Part shown: one piece after another, positions 22,401 to 37,400 of the stretch
How the letters are laid out: each line of letters opens with the position of its first letter
Numbering within the stretch: the stretch's first letter is position 1
DNA from: Rhodeus uyekii
Taxonomy: Eukaryota > Chordata > Actinopteri > Cypriniformes > Acheilognathidae
DNA: 64,000 nucleotides
Assembly: GCA_037043235.1 (NCBI GenBank)
Contig: JAWRVZ010000013.1
Span: 6,432,001 to 6,496,000, forward strand
Direction of reading: 5' to 3'
Notes under the pieces: model-generated
What the model was told of the DNA's origin: nothing
Seen by the model: the letters and a program-made list of their open reading frames with translations, nothing else
Databases searched by the model: none
Position numbers and translations under genes: made by a program

Positions 22401-25400
22401 GAGGCCCAGCCATCAAACATGACAGCAATCGTTGCTTTGATTAACCCTCGTGATTCTACTGCACCGTATCCCCCCCATTCGGGCAGTGATTGAAGTGTCC
22501 GTGCTCGGACATGGCACCTCTGCTCTAAACAGCCTAAGCCATCAAGCTCTCAGGTGTGGATGGGAAGCGTCAGCTCTCCCGCGCAGCACAACGGGCGTGA
22601 GCCGACAGCGTACCAGCCCCTGCCCACCATCTCGCTGCCAGCGCTGCCCGCTGCCAAGCCAGTGTTGACCTTTTTACCCCTGCGCTGTCCTGTCAGAACC
22701 CGACACACCATGTCTGACAGTAACGCGGGAAGAAAAGGACATGGATGTTGATGCCCGGCCTCCAAAATTAAATGGAATTAGCCATTTCAGCTGTATGGAC
22801 GTCACATTAAGCAGGCATGAACAAGAGAGCTGGGCAAATTTAGACGCAGAGGTGGGGTGGAGAGGGGCTTCTGCATGGCAGACGGGATTAGTATAATTAG
22901 GGAGGAAATGACAGGTTAATTGGATCGGATGGGAGTGGAATTTGTTTTGGTAGATCCATGATGAGACAAGAGACATGCTGAGAATTCTTTCACTCAAATT
23001 TTCCTGTGATCAGCCTTTTTGTTATTCGCCAGGTCTTATGTAGATATTCTGGATGAAGGACCTTTACAGTTAACATGACTTTAAAATTGAATCAATTGTG
23101 TACGTTGTCAATGCATTGTTAAACATCTGTCCATGATTTATTTAAAAAAAAAAAAACCTAATAATTTTCTCTAATACTCTAAAATGCCCTAATACAATCA
23201 TCTGCAAGATCCCATTCCGCCTGTTCTGCCTACATCCAATCAACATTGTTTTCCCTGATCAACATGTTCTCTTTTTTGATAATCTGTTTCAATGGAATGT
23301 ACACCGCAATATAGAAAAAGATCTACTTGTTACATTGCGACTTTTTTTCTGCTGATGTCACTTAATCCATGCATTGAATAATTGACTATTGACTAATGTT
23401 AACCAATAGTTATTTAAGCATTATTTTAGCAAGCTCTCATTCAGAGATGGTTCCATTCTGGATTCCTGATGAATAAAGCCTGATGAAACACATACATTGA
23501 ATAGCCTCACTTTACAGAAGAGTAATGAGTTGTGAATGGCAAATTAAATTGACTTCAAGGCTTTTTAAATTTTTTTTAGGATTTGATACTTTAAATCCTG
23601 GTTATGCTGGTGTAAAAACCGTCATATAGAGGAAGAGAAGTGAGACTTACAGTATAGTGTTATTTCTAAGAGCGGTGATATTCTCCTGACCTTTCCACAC
23701 CGCTGTCTTTCCTGATGGCACACTGCACAGAATTTTTTTCTTCCTGTGAACTTTACTCACTTAAATGTTAAAGGTTTACAACCGGAATATTTTCTAAAAG
23801 TGTAGAATTATTCAGAGACGAATCAGTACAAATCCACTCAAATCTCCCTCAGTGCCACGAGTAAGGTCACATCCACTCTGCATCCTTTGACGCCCACTGA
23901 GACAGGTTGTAAGTGAGGGTGTTTTTCTCTCTAACATATGCTGCTTAGCAGCCGTCAGAGGGTCTACAGCATCGCCTGGGGGATCTCAAAGGTCAGGCAG
24001 CCAGCTTTGTCGGCCACCAACGCAGCACCCCCAGCTACACGACTCCAAGAGATTTGTGAACCTCTTAACTTTTATTATTAGCAGCACTGGAGCATATGCA
24101 TTTGCTCAGTTGAGTTGAGTGCTCCTGAAAGGTTAAGGGTGAAAAAAAAAGCCTGCCCTCTGGCTGAGCGCACTTTATAATTTCATAGTATGGCTTTTCT
24201 TTTTAAAGGTCTACATGAGACAAAGATCTAAAAACAGGCACCGCCTTGTGTAGGCATTTTTCTCGTACTATATTTCAGTATAAATAGTACATAAAAACAA
24301 TATTTAGTCTGCTATTTGGTTACCTTTTCTTCTGGATAAACACAAAGGAATTTCACTATGTAGTAATATGAAATTCACTATGATGTTTATTATAATATTT
24401 TTTGTTTTGTGTTTTTTTAAGATTCTTTCCAAGTGGTTGTGCGGGGAAATGGATTTTTGCATGCCAGAGACATCAATCAGGTTCTGTGCAGCTTTAGAGT
24501 CAATGACACAGTTACACTGAGTGAGTAGTATTACATTACAAACAGTACATTTTCATTACAGTTTCCAGTTCAATTTTTAAGACTTTTTTTGTCACAAAAT
24601 TCAAAAAAAGAATGTATGCAACACTATATGCACTCTACTGTATGTATATGACTAAAATGTACTTTTTTCTTTTTCATGCAATTAACTTTCAGATGAAAGA
24701 CCTGTCAGTGTTGAAGACACGCTCCTTCTATGTCCTGCGCCAATCATAAATGAGGTTGGAAAGTAGGTGCTCTTCTTCCTGCCACTTTATTTCATAATGC
24801 ATTGGTACCCTTGAAAAATTAGGGTCAATGTCATTTGCAATTATTCTTATCAGTCAATCTGTACGCACCCTAACACACTGAGACAACAGGCATGTGGTGT
24901 AAAAAAAAACAAGATGAGCGTATAATTAGCCTCTCTGAGAGATTACTCACCATGGGCTTGACCTGCATGGGAAGATTCCAGTGAGTGTGTAAAATGTTCG
25001 CCCAAAGGTCCGGTGGTTTTCTGAGCTGAGAGAGAAAAGAACAGACAGTGAAATACAGAGCCATCCGTATCCACATAATGCAGGAGCAGAGCCCTGGAGA
25101 CTGACTACAGGTTACTTTATAGGCCTTCTACAACAAATGAGCTGCTACTGGCGGCTCATTTCCCTGCAAGCCCTCTAAATAATTATGTGTACCGGGGGCT
25201 CTAGACACCTTGAGGATTTCATCTGTCTTGTTCTTGTCAGGAAAATTCCTTGAGATGCCAATGAAGGAGCGTCTTATGGCACCTTAAGCAAAACAGGGCT
25301 GTTTTTTTTTTACTCTAGGTCAGCCTACATCACTATATATTGTATGGTATTGCTAATGTGACACTAAAGCAACTGATGTGGATCTATCGATATTCAGCAT

Positions 25401-28400
25401 CTTATATTCGTTCAAAACTATTGGAACTGATTCATGCATTTTTGGCCATATTTGTTATAAACTTTATTATAATGTTTATTATTATTAACAACATTGCACA
25501 AGAATATAGAATGCACAGTTTTTTTTCATTTATTTAAAACAATTTTCTAGAATACCATTTCTGAGTGGTCAGTAGCACCATCCAGCAGTCAAATATTTCT
25601 TCATTGTCACAATCTTCCATGGCAACGCTGTATTATATATCAGTCTACTCGTCTGATAACTGAAACCGGCACTATTTTTATTTATCTCTCGTATCACCAC
25701 AGACTTAAACTTAAACCACAACTTAAAAGTTTTTATTTTTATTTCATCCAATTTTTATATTGTATTATTTTATATTTTTATACTGAGATTTGTTTTGCAA
25801 TATAATGGCATGTCTGCATACCATTATTTGGTTTCAGAGGTCTTGTAGTGTCTGGGTCTCTCAAAAGTCAGCCAGATGTGGTATGTGTTCATATAAGGGA
25901 AAAACAGATGAAACATTCCATCTCAATCCAATTACAAGGAGGGGTGGGATTATTCTGTCTAATTAGAGCCAATGGAGAGTCTGTTGAAATTAAACATTGC
26001 CATCCTGTTATGCAAACTTTGATGTTGTGATGCACAGTAATAAGTTCAACCACTGAGTCAAAAAATGTCTGGTAAGCTCAGGCCATTTGAGTGGTGTTCC
26101 TTAATTTCTGAGGGGCGAGAAAAGAAAATTTTAGTGCAAAGCCTGCCCTCTCCTTCTCCTCCTCTGCATCCATGTCATGTGAGACGAAGCTGTCAATGCT
26201 GTCACCTAAACGCGTGGTGACTGATTGGTCTCCTGAAGACGTGCTCAAAAAGAGCCAGCCGCTTCCTGATTGATGGAAAATGAGATGGATCTGTCACTGG
26301 ACCTCCCTCCACACAACCCCCCCCCCCCCCCCCCCCCCCCCCCATTATCCTGTTGTGCCCCCTTTGAACCCATCCCCCATCTTGCCAACAGAGTGCCACC
26401 GGAAGGGGTGTTCAGGACCGACACAGAGGAGTTGGGGCTATACCCCTATAGTAACTTATTTTCAGCTCCGTCTCCAATGCAGAGGAAGAAGGGACGCCTA
26501 AATCAAGAAAGCTGAGACTTTTCCCACTGTAACAGTGCTCTAAATGCCTATGGTAGAGCCAACATCTCTGATATCTGATATATCTCTATTGGAAGAACTT
26601 CCATTTTTGAGAAAGTTGTCAGGGGGAACTGGACACATTGTCAGTTTTGATGTCCATAGACAAGTCTTCATACACTGTCATCAGTCACATGATAAACCCT
26701 TCTTTTTCTCATTCTCCTTTCTTTCTTATCAACATTGTAAAAGAATGTAAATATTTTTTTATACGTAATATATATTTACTCTACCATTCCATACCATACA
26801 AAGATCACTTTTTCCAGTCCCAGTGCCAGTTGGTTGTATTCTGTGATATAAAAACTAATTTTACACACAGGTAGTTGGTCTACCTTTGATAGCACTTATC
26901 AGTCAAGTTCCTGCGCCAACATGATTTCAGCTTGCTGGTCTTATGTGTTGAGTTGTTATCTATCCAAGGGAAATCCATTGTAAGTCATTCAGGCAGCTGT
27001 GTGAAACAAACATTAACCACTCTTTTTTTTTATTCTGGCACATTTCAACAAGAAAATGCTGATCTTATTGGCTTTAATAATAACCACATAACAAGCTTGC
27101 ACATGTCCACCAGAGGAATGCAATAAGTGTGCCTTTTTCAAAAGGTCTGACTAAGGTGTTTTTGTTGTGTTGCAGGGTGATATATCTGCAGGTTAGCATG
27201 AATGAGGGTTTGTCCTTCATCACAAGTTCAGTGCACATCACAACTGCTGAATGTGTAAGTACTGCATATCTATCTTCCTTTGACAAACCCACTTCTGCCT
27301 GTAAAAACATGAATGGCGGACCAGTGTGATACAGATTCAACCTCTCTGAATGTCTTTCTCAAAGTCTATTTGACATTGTTGTTTGCTGTCTACGACTTGT
27401 TTGGTTCTTTTCCCTTCTCTCTTACCCTTTCTTTTTCTCTTATGAGGTCTCCTCTGCTTTCTTTCATCAGAGGAGTCTGTTTTTTTCACGTAAGTTAAAA
27501 TTAGCAGTAAAAAGAGAAAACAAATTCCATCTTTTGGAGCAGCCCTTTTTTCATTCTCCTCACCTGTTTATGCGCTTTGTCAGTAAATACTCATGAAAAT
27601 GTATGTTTGTATCTCTGAGTGCAGTTTGATGGGACCATCCTACTGATCTCGCTACTGGCTGTTTTCCTGTTGTTGGGTCTGGTGCTGATGTGGTGGTTCT
27701 GGCCTCTGTGCTGTACAGTGGTACGTCTGTACTTCTCAAAGGTCGAAGCTGTACAGTGGTACATTTACAGTGGTAAAAAAAAAAATTAAACCACAATTTA
27801 AAATGCACGATTTTTATTGCATCACATTATGTTAAAAATATAATGCAACCATACATTTATTTGTTATTCACACACTCAAACATGATTTTAACAATGTCAG
27901 TATATTCTTCCTTTTCCTTTTATTAATAATAATCAGTTGTTTATTTAATATTTAGACACTTAAACATGGATTTAACCATATTTATTATTATTATTAGTAG
28001 TAGTAGTAGTAGTAGTAGTATTATAAATCATGCATTTATCTGTGTTACACACTTAAACAAGGATTTAACAATATTGGTATATTAATAATAATAATAATAT
28101 TTATTATTGCTATAAATTGTACGATTCAGATCAGGTCAGAAAACGAAGAGAGGATCTAGATGCAGGGGCCTTATTAGAGAGGATAACAATGATGATATTA
28201 ATAATAACAGAAATTATTATTAATAAAACTTTAATTATTATTTATTAACAAAAAACAGAAGCAGCATCCACAGGCACATGTAATGTAATCCATATCCACA
28301 TCCACATGCAATTCCATGAGAGAGAAACACAAGGGTATATATACACAGAGGGTAACAAGACACACCTGGAAACAATCAAGACTAATCAACAGAAAAAACT

Positions 28401-31400
28401 ACAACAAGCTGCAAAGATGGTGCTGGAAACAGGAAAAACAACAACATTTTTGGCAAGACATGGAAAAACATATAACATAAATAATATATTTATTTGTGTT
28501 ATTAAAATACTCAAACAATGATTTCACAATATTGGTATATTAAAGCGAGACGCTACAAGCAAAAACACTTATTTTTTATGCATCTGTCAATTTAGATATC
28601 TGGTGATTAGCTTTTTAGCTGATTAGCTGAGATATTTTTTCAGCCCAGTGGAAAGAAAACATCCAAAATAAACTTTTAAGTGTATCCTTTATAGCACTTG
28701 TTCTATTTGCGTCTGTAGATTTTAATTACAGTACATATTTTTTTTAAATTGTTTACCCAAAATGAGTTTTTGTCCAGTCAGAAATCTCCACTCCAGTAGC
28801 ATCAAACTTCATCAAACTTTATAGTTTTATTCCTATCTATATTCTGAAAGTTTTTTACAGAGGGGTTTGTTCATATATCATTTGTCTGATTTTATATAAC
28901 ATTTTATTTTTGGAGTTATGGCGTAACTGATTAATTGATAAAACAAGATATTCAAAATCCCCTCAGTAAAAACCTTTGACTCTAATATGTTTTGTTATTT
29001 AATTAGATAATAACCTAATTTGCATATTTAAACATAACATTTCAGAAAACTTGTAACTCAAAATATATTTGCAATTCTTAATGTAATCAATCAACTGGGG
29101 AAGTATGGTAATATCTATTAATTAATTTTTTTACCCTATTCACCTGGGGTGTTATTACAATTATTACTATTATTATAAATTATACATTTATGTGTTTGTA
29201 CTAAAATATTGATTTAACAATGTTGTTACTTTCCCCCAGTGACATTAACTCTGCTTATGCTTCGTGTAATATAATGCTTTTATATTTTTATTCTGTTTAA
29301 AGTGTTTCTGTTTATACTATACTGCTCTTTCCTTAGATTACATTCTTTCTCTGAGAATTATTTTTTCTTTCAGGTCATCAAGGAAGTGCCTCCACCCCCT
29401 CCCCCTGAGCCTGTGAGTCTAACTCCCTGTAACCTCATGTTGTGGTCATGTTTGTGTATGTGTGTATTTAGGCTCAACCATACACTCAAAGGAACGATGG
29501 AAATTTAGAAACGATATGAATCAGGGCGATAAAAAAAAAAATAGATTGCACATGATAAAACGACTAACTCTCATAAGCTGAATCCAGTGCTTTCCAGAAA
29601 TGCCACCATTCCTTGTAAACCACATTCCCTAACACTGCCAATATCAGCTACTAACTATGAGTGCAACTGTTTGAAAAACTGTCCGTCACCATTTAAGGGC
29701 ATTTTCTGTGGCACAGCCGTTTAAATAAAGACAAGTGAGCAGTGTAAGTGGACAAAGTGCGGACCACAGGCTCAACCACAGGATGACTGAATGGCAAAAT
29801 TCAGGGAAAACGGCTCATAATGATCCTCTTGTGTTTGCTTTGTTTCCAGAGGTCAAAGGCAAGCAGTCACTGAGGCTGATAGGAAATAAAAAGAGCTTTG
29901 TGGAAATGGCTTTAGTGCGTGCATCTGTGCTTCTTAACACCGAGAGCGCAAACAAGGAGCTCTGTCTCTAAGGCTCCTCTTTGATTTGGAGACACAATGT
30001 GGTTGCTACTTTTTTGGCTAACATTATTTGACAGTGTCTTTGTGTTTATTCTATCTGTCTAGGCTAATGCTAATGCGTTGCTAATGGCAAATTTAAAAGA
30101 CAGTTCCCAAAAAATAAATATTTTGTGTTTTTGAATCATAGTCATTTTGCTAATTATTACTAGTGTGATATTAGTTTTACATAAGTTTTGTGTGCTCAAC
30201 AGGAGCCCGATGACGAAGATGGCATGCCCAAAAAGAAATGGCCTACAGTAGATGCATCATACTATGGCGGAAGAGGAGTTGGTGGAATCAAAAGAATGGA
30301 GGTGATGCATATTTTTGTACACGATATGGCTTTATATAGGGTGTCATTTGATCATAGGTTAACACAGGCTACGGGGGGATGAAGACCACACGTGACGAGT
30401 GATGTTATGAACCCTCAAGGCACTAGAACACATCACTGTGACCTTAAATGCTCCCCGTCTGCCTGGTGCCAAAACTAGACATGCTGATTTATTCCTGTAA
30501 TTTGCAAAGGTAGCAATATTGAACATATTCATTATTTCTCTGTGTAAAATACACACCTATTTTGTTTTTATTGCTGTAGTGCCTATTATATGTTAAGTGC
30601 ACTACTTAAATACAGTTGTGTTAATGCAAGCTTGCATGAAATGTCTTTCTCTAAGGATCCTTGAACCATGCAAGCTTTCCCACCGCTTATTAATATTGTT
30701 TTCATGTGGAATATTTCTCCATAGTGTGGTTTATAAGTGGACTGTGTTCCACTGGTCTTTAGGTGCGCTGGGGGGACAAGGGCTCCACGGAGGAAGGAGC
30801 TAAACTAGAGAAGCCAAAGAATGCTGTGGTGAAAATGCCTGAAGATGAATACGAGCCTTATGAACCCAAACTCAGAAAGCCTTTTGGGCGCAGACCTGCT
30901 CATCACAGAAAGTGGTACAGTCCTATTAAGGTACAGGAGTTTTTTTCATGAAATTAAATTTGAAACGGCCTGCATAATCTTTTAAATGTTTTGAGTTCAA
31001 AAGGTTTTAATAAAACAATTCTATATGTGATAGGGGAAAATGGATGCTTTGTGGGCCCTTTTCCGTCGAGGATACAACCAGGTGTCACTCATGAGACCCC
31101 AGCCCGGAGATCAGGTACAACCATAAAGTTACCAACTCAATTCCTTCTCAGAATAATGACCCGACAATTGTGCTTGAATATTTCATAATATTCCTCATAA
31201 GTAGGATCTGCTGAGCTTCATAGTGCTTTTATGTATCTTACTTATTCTAAGAATAAGCTGCTCTTTTCAGTGAGCCACATTGTATCACGTTTTCCACCAA
31301 AATATTAAGCACTGGATATTAAGAAACATTATTAAGAAACTGTTTTCAGTAATAATAATAATAATAATTTTTCTGCATATTTGATTTCTGAAAGGTCATG

Positions 31401-34400
31401 TGACACTAAAGACTGGAGTAATGGCTACTGAAATATAAAGATACATTTTTCCATCACATGAATATATTACATTTTAAAATAATAAAATAATAATTATTAA
31501 ATATAAATTATTAAGTTATATTAAATTTCAAAATAGTACTGTGTATTATAATATTACTGAGTAAATGCTTTCTTGGTGAACTTTGGAGACTCCTTTAATA
31601 TAATAATAATTTAGTCCATAGTGAAATGTATCCATATAAATAGATTAGTCTGATTAAAAAATGAATATTTGATCCACAATTTTTGGTTTCTGTATGCTTA
31701 TTGGATGCTGCCATAGAAGGAAGTGAGGCAGTTCACTTGTTTTTGGAGCAGAGCTGACATTCCCATCCCTCCTGAGCATGCTCAGTAGCCGGGACAGGAA
31801 ATAGCAGTGTAATTACGCTCTTAATTCCTCCTCACATGGAGCAGTCGTGTGGCCGCGCACAGTCTCGCATTCTCTTGTGCCTTTTGTAAGAGGCGTCCCT
31901 CAGTGTCTGAGCCCTGCTCTCTGCACCCAACATTATTCCATCAGCACAAGCTGTGTCATGGCAACACATCTGTGTATCTGTGAAAGGCATCTTTCATGTG
32001 GGCCGCAGGCCTTACAGTATGATCCCATTGACATGGGCAGACTATAGCTCCGTTCCCACTGTAGATGGACCGATCTGATTTACTTTGGTTTTATTCTTCA
32101 CTGCTTCATAATGGGCCGCTTGTCTGAGGGACCGCCAGTGCCCAGCTGCTCAATGTATTTTGCATGAGCTTTAGAAGGTGCTGGTAAAGTCAGCAGACTC
32201 TGTAAAGGATGGGCTTTGGATGGAAACAGCTGTGGCATTCAGGGAGATTTGGGGGGTTTCATGCCCACCTGCAGACACAAACAACTCGCTATGCCAAAAC
32301 AAGACGGCCTAATCTCTATATTAGTCTACATCTTTCTCTTTATAACTCTTTGGATTTCCTTAGCTGTGACTGATCCTCTGTCTGTCGCTTTCTCCTCCGT
32401 CTCCATCTCGTCTTTGTCTTTTCTTCTGTTTTCTATTTTTACCAATGGGCCTCTTATGTATATGGTCTAGTCTTGCGGAGATCAAAGATGCAACTAAACA
32501 GACCATCACTATGTTGCTTGTAAAGCAGCACTGTATTGACATTTGTCAAACACAATTGGTTAGGGATTTGTTCTAAATTAGTTCACATCTGTCTCCCTTT
32601 TTAACACGTATTCTAAAAACCCAGGCATAAGGATTGAACTTCTGCTGTTAATTCAGCATGAAATTTGTCTTTTAAACATTTGTTTGGAGGATATATTTAC
32701 TCTATAAATGAAAGATGCCTTTCACAGAAACACAGATGTGTTGCCATGACACAGCTTGTGCTGATGGAATAATGTGGGGTACAGAGAGCAGAGCTCAGAC
32801 GCTGAGGGATGTCTCTCTCTCTCTCTCTCTGTCTATCTATCAATTTTTATAAGATTGCATTTGGAAAATCACCAATTTCCAATGATAGGATGCTTGTGCA
32901 TTCAAAGTATAACCAACAGCAATCGATCGATTCACGTATCGATTACTGCAATGCTCTCTTTTACGGTCTTCCAAATAAACTTCTACATAAGTTACAGTTA
33001 GTGCAGAACTCAGCTGCACGATTACTTACCAGAACAGCTAAACCGGAACACATATCTCCTGTTCTACAACAACTACACTGGCTTCCCGTAAAACAACGCA
33101 TCGAATTTAAAATCCTCCTCCTAGTTTATAAGACTCTGCATAACCTGGCTCCATCATATCTCAATGATCTGCTTTCTACACACACTCCCTCTCGAACCCT
33201 CAGATCCTCATCTATACTCCCTTTAGTTCCTCCCCGCATACGTCTAGTTTCCATGGGATCTCGAGCTTTTAGCTACGCTGCTCCTCAGTTGTGGAACTTG
33301 CTTCCCCAAGGCATACGAATCAGTGCCACGCTGTCTATTTTTAAATAAAAAATTTTTTTATTTTATTTATCTTTTCTATGTTCCTTCTTCTTCTTCTGTA
33401 GTTGCTTATTTCTTGGTTGTTATTTAATGTTTTAAATGCTTGTAAGGTGACCTTGAGTGTCTTGTAAGGCGCCCTTAAATAAAATGTATTATTATTATTA
33501 TTATTAGCAATGATGTTATGACATTATTTGCATTCTGGATTGCAACTGGTCATGTTCCATACTGAATAGTTATTTTTCGATTGGTCTTGTCAAATAAGTT
33601 AGTTACCTCTAAAATACCACAGTTAGAAAATTTGGTTAAAATAGTGGTTGGAATTCATCACTATTGTCAATAAATAAATAAAAAATGACAGATTATGAAA
33701 CCTTTTTACAATGTTTTGAGGAGGTCTCATATTAATATTATTAAGTAATTTACCTAAGTAATTTTGGTTGAAACTACTTTTACCATGGCAACCTTTTGTA
33801 AGGGGAATGGCAACAGCAAAGCACCTCTGATATATCATTTAACTTGTCATGTCACAGACATTCAATTCTTTGTTTTGGTCTTTGTTTCACATTCATGTAC
33901 TATTAGTTTGTGTTCATTAGTTTCCTGATTTTCTTAGTCCAGTTTTCCCACCATTTATGAGTTGTCATGGAGATTAATTTAATGATCACATGTGTTTGTC
34001 ATTATTAATTTGCCTTGTATTTAAGTTGCGGTCTTTTCAGTTCCCATTTGTCCAATCTCCTTTGCTTACCTGTTCTTGGATTTATCTTTTTAAGTTCATT
34101 AAAGACTAAAATTGACATCTTTGTTTGCATTTCCACAACCATTGCTGACGGTGTACAACCAAAGCCTGAAACCTATACTTACATAAAACTTCAACAATAA
34201 TCTTTTACTGCCTTCTAAACATTATTTTCCTCTTTGGAGTGTAAATCTGGTTATTATTTCTGACTTTTTCTATTGGCTTCAGCAGCTGTTGTCTATGCTT
34301 AGATTTTTATTAGTTTCAAAAATATTGGTGTTATTATATTATAAATGCAAGTATTTGAATTCATCTTTAAAGTCACATTGATTTTTATATGTTGAATGAA

Positions 34401-37400
34401 TATTAAAGGGATAGTTCACCTAAAAATGTCAATTCTGTCAATCAGTTACTCACCCTCAAGTTGTTCCAAACCTGTTTGAATTTATTTATTCTGTGCTGAA
34501 CACTAAAGAAGATATTTTGAAGAATGACGATAACTAAACAGGACCCATTGGCTTTCATAGTATTTTTTTCAACTTGAGGGTGAGTAAATTATGACTTATG
34601 AATTGTGATTATTTTTATGGTGAACTATCCCTTTATACATTAACATGTATGACCTGAGATGATGTGTAGATGAGTCCTGGGTCAAACTCTTTACCCTTTG
34701 GCCATAGAACACACATTGTGATTCAGAGGTGACATCCTTGCTTTATCACTCACTTATAGTTGTTGTGTAAAGAAAGAAGCTCTTGTTGTTGAAAGTCTTT
34801 GTCTGGCCAGTTTACAAGCTTTACCTCACATGCTCAGTATCTGCCCCCTCATCTACAATTGAGACAAAGAAACTCTGTGGAATAGAGTGTTTTTGTTTTG
34901 TTTTTCCCTAATGACCCACATGAATGTAAAAGTTGTGTCCAGAAAGACTCTGGTTAACAGAAGGAAATGGCTTTTTAACATAATTTACGAGTCAAGATGA
35001 ATGAAATGCTCCTCTTGATCCTTGGTGATTTTCCTCTTGTGTGTAGTTCCACATTAGAGTCTAACCCTCATGTAACCAACACTTGGTGGTCTGATTTAAC
35101 AGCTTATTAAACAGAGAGCCCTGTAACGTGACATGGGGCGGATTCGGCAAAGGGGGAGCTGAGTTTTATTGTGATGGGCTTTTGTCAGGTTGGTGGGGGG
35201 TGGCGGTGATTAATTCACATCTATCTGTCTTGGGGGGTCGGTTAGCAAAGCAATCACACTGCAAGTCTTGTGCAGCCAAAATGACAATTTGGTAAGCAGC
35301 ACAGCAACAGACCTGCACAAGGATGAGCATATGGGCCGAATGAGAATGAAGACTCATGAATACTGTCCAGATGTGGTGGGTGGAAGGAGTGGGGAAGAGA
35401 AATCTGTCCATATGGTGTTTTAACTACTGTCAATAACCCCCAGCAGGCTACAAGATTCGACAGACTTTAGATCAGAGGTCTCAAACTCAGATTACCTTGC
35501 TGCTTTCCATCAGGGGACAGTTGAACAGTTACAACTAATACAGATGTTTTTAAATCTGTTTTTTTTTAGCTGTTTACAGTTATTGAAGCAGCTTTATTCT
35601 GTCACACAATAATAGTTTTATTTAAATGAATCATTTAAGATTTCAATTTAATACATTTATATCAGGTATTTCTTTAGTATTTACATTAAGATAGTAATAA
35701 TACCAGTCATTTTTTTATCTTGTGGGCATGTTTAGATTACATTAGGTGTTTCACATGTCCTTAATATAACCAAAACCGATCATTTCAGAAAGTAATCATT
35801 TATGACAAGTGCTCTCCAAATATGGCAGGTGGAGAGGGCTTGAAAATTACAAGGCTTTAGTGATGTTGACCAAATTTGAAAGTTGTTTTAGAGATGGAAA
35901 CTTTTTCCTTCTTCTTCTTCTTCTTTTTATCACTAGCAACTTGTGATTAAAAAGTAAATTGTGGATTTCTATTTGCAAGCAATATGCAATCTATTGAGTC
36001 TTCAATCTGTATGTGAAGATTGAACAGCTAAACAGAAAGATACATGAGCTGACTTTAGGCTTTGCCTGCCAATCTCACATGTATTTTAACCATCCCAAAA
36101 CATTCAGACAACAATAATAGAAAACAGAAACCACCTTCCAAGGAGTCCCTCTCTGTCCATCTGTTTCATATTTATACAAATCACTTTTGCATACTCATTG
36201 ATTTGAGACCACCCTTATTACTATAACAGTTCTCTAAGACCCTTGAACAAAAGGGAGAGAATCTCTCCTGTGACAATTAGCTAGTGGCCTTTAAACTGTC
36301 CATCTGTTTGCCTGATAAGTGCTCAAACAACATGGCAGAGACTTTCTCCCCCCTTAACTGCTCTCCTTTCCACTCAAGTGAAAGTCATTTAAATGGAGTT
36401 CAGAGAGATCAGAGTAGGACACATATTATTAGTTCACACCATTTTTTTCTTTAAGATGATAGTAACAATTGCTGTGGTGGTTCTTGTGATTGATTAGCCG
36501 TGGCTGACATGCTTTTCTAGCTATTTTATTTGATTATTCGCCATTTATTCGCCAATAATGTGGTCTATTTTTTAAAGATAAAGATAAAACACTCAACTTA
36601 AAATTCTATATGCTATCATTCACAAAATTGTTGAAAGTAAAAGGTGAAATTAAAAGTGACGGTAATGACATTTCAAGTTCCTTTTTCAGGTAACTGTTGT
36701 TCTTTTGAACATTATATTCATAAAAAAATGGAAAATGTCATGGTTTCCCTAAAAATATTTTCAACATTAATAATAATAATAAATGTTTCTTGAACAGCAA
36801 ATCAGCATAATGATTTCTGAACGCTCATGTAACGCTGAAGACTGGAGTAATGACTGCTGAAAATTCATTACAGGTATAAATTACATTTTTAAATATTAAA
36901 TAGAAAACTGTTTCAATTTTAATATTTAATAATATTACTGTTTTCTACTGTAGGCCTGTTTTTGAACGAATGAATGCATTCGTTGGAGTGAGCATAATAA
37001 ATTTCTTTCAAAAACATAAAAAACTGACCAACCCCAAACTTTAGAACATTACTGTATACTTATTTATCTATTTATTTTTTTACTTCTGTACAATTTACTT
37101 ACATTAATGTTCTGAATTCAAAATATAACTGACAGCAATATTATATGACAATTAACTTATTACTTATAAGACCTCTTCTGAACATTTATTCTATGCAACA
37201 AACTACTGTTTAAAATTTCAAGTAAGTTGAAGTTTATTTATTTGTCATTTCGATTTTAAAATGTTTTATTGCTTGTAGCCAAGTATACTGTGTTTGAGAG
37301 GAAAAAGATTTAAAGCTTTGCCTCCATTCGTGCACTTGCATATGAATACGTCACTTTTATTAAGCCCTGACTAAAGTGGGTGTTGTTGTGGATCCTGAGT

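Noticed and set aside
22187..22768. Several overlapping frames on both strands in ANTXR intron 9
   Set aside because: Open only because the block is GC-balanced; they lack splice sites, family motifs and a consistent strand.
26270..26515. Proline-rich plus-strand frames in an ANTXR intron
   Set aside because: They are produced by the 27-base C run and have no splice support.
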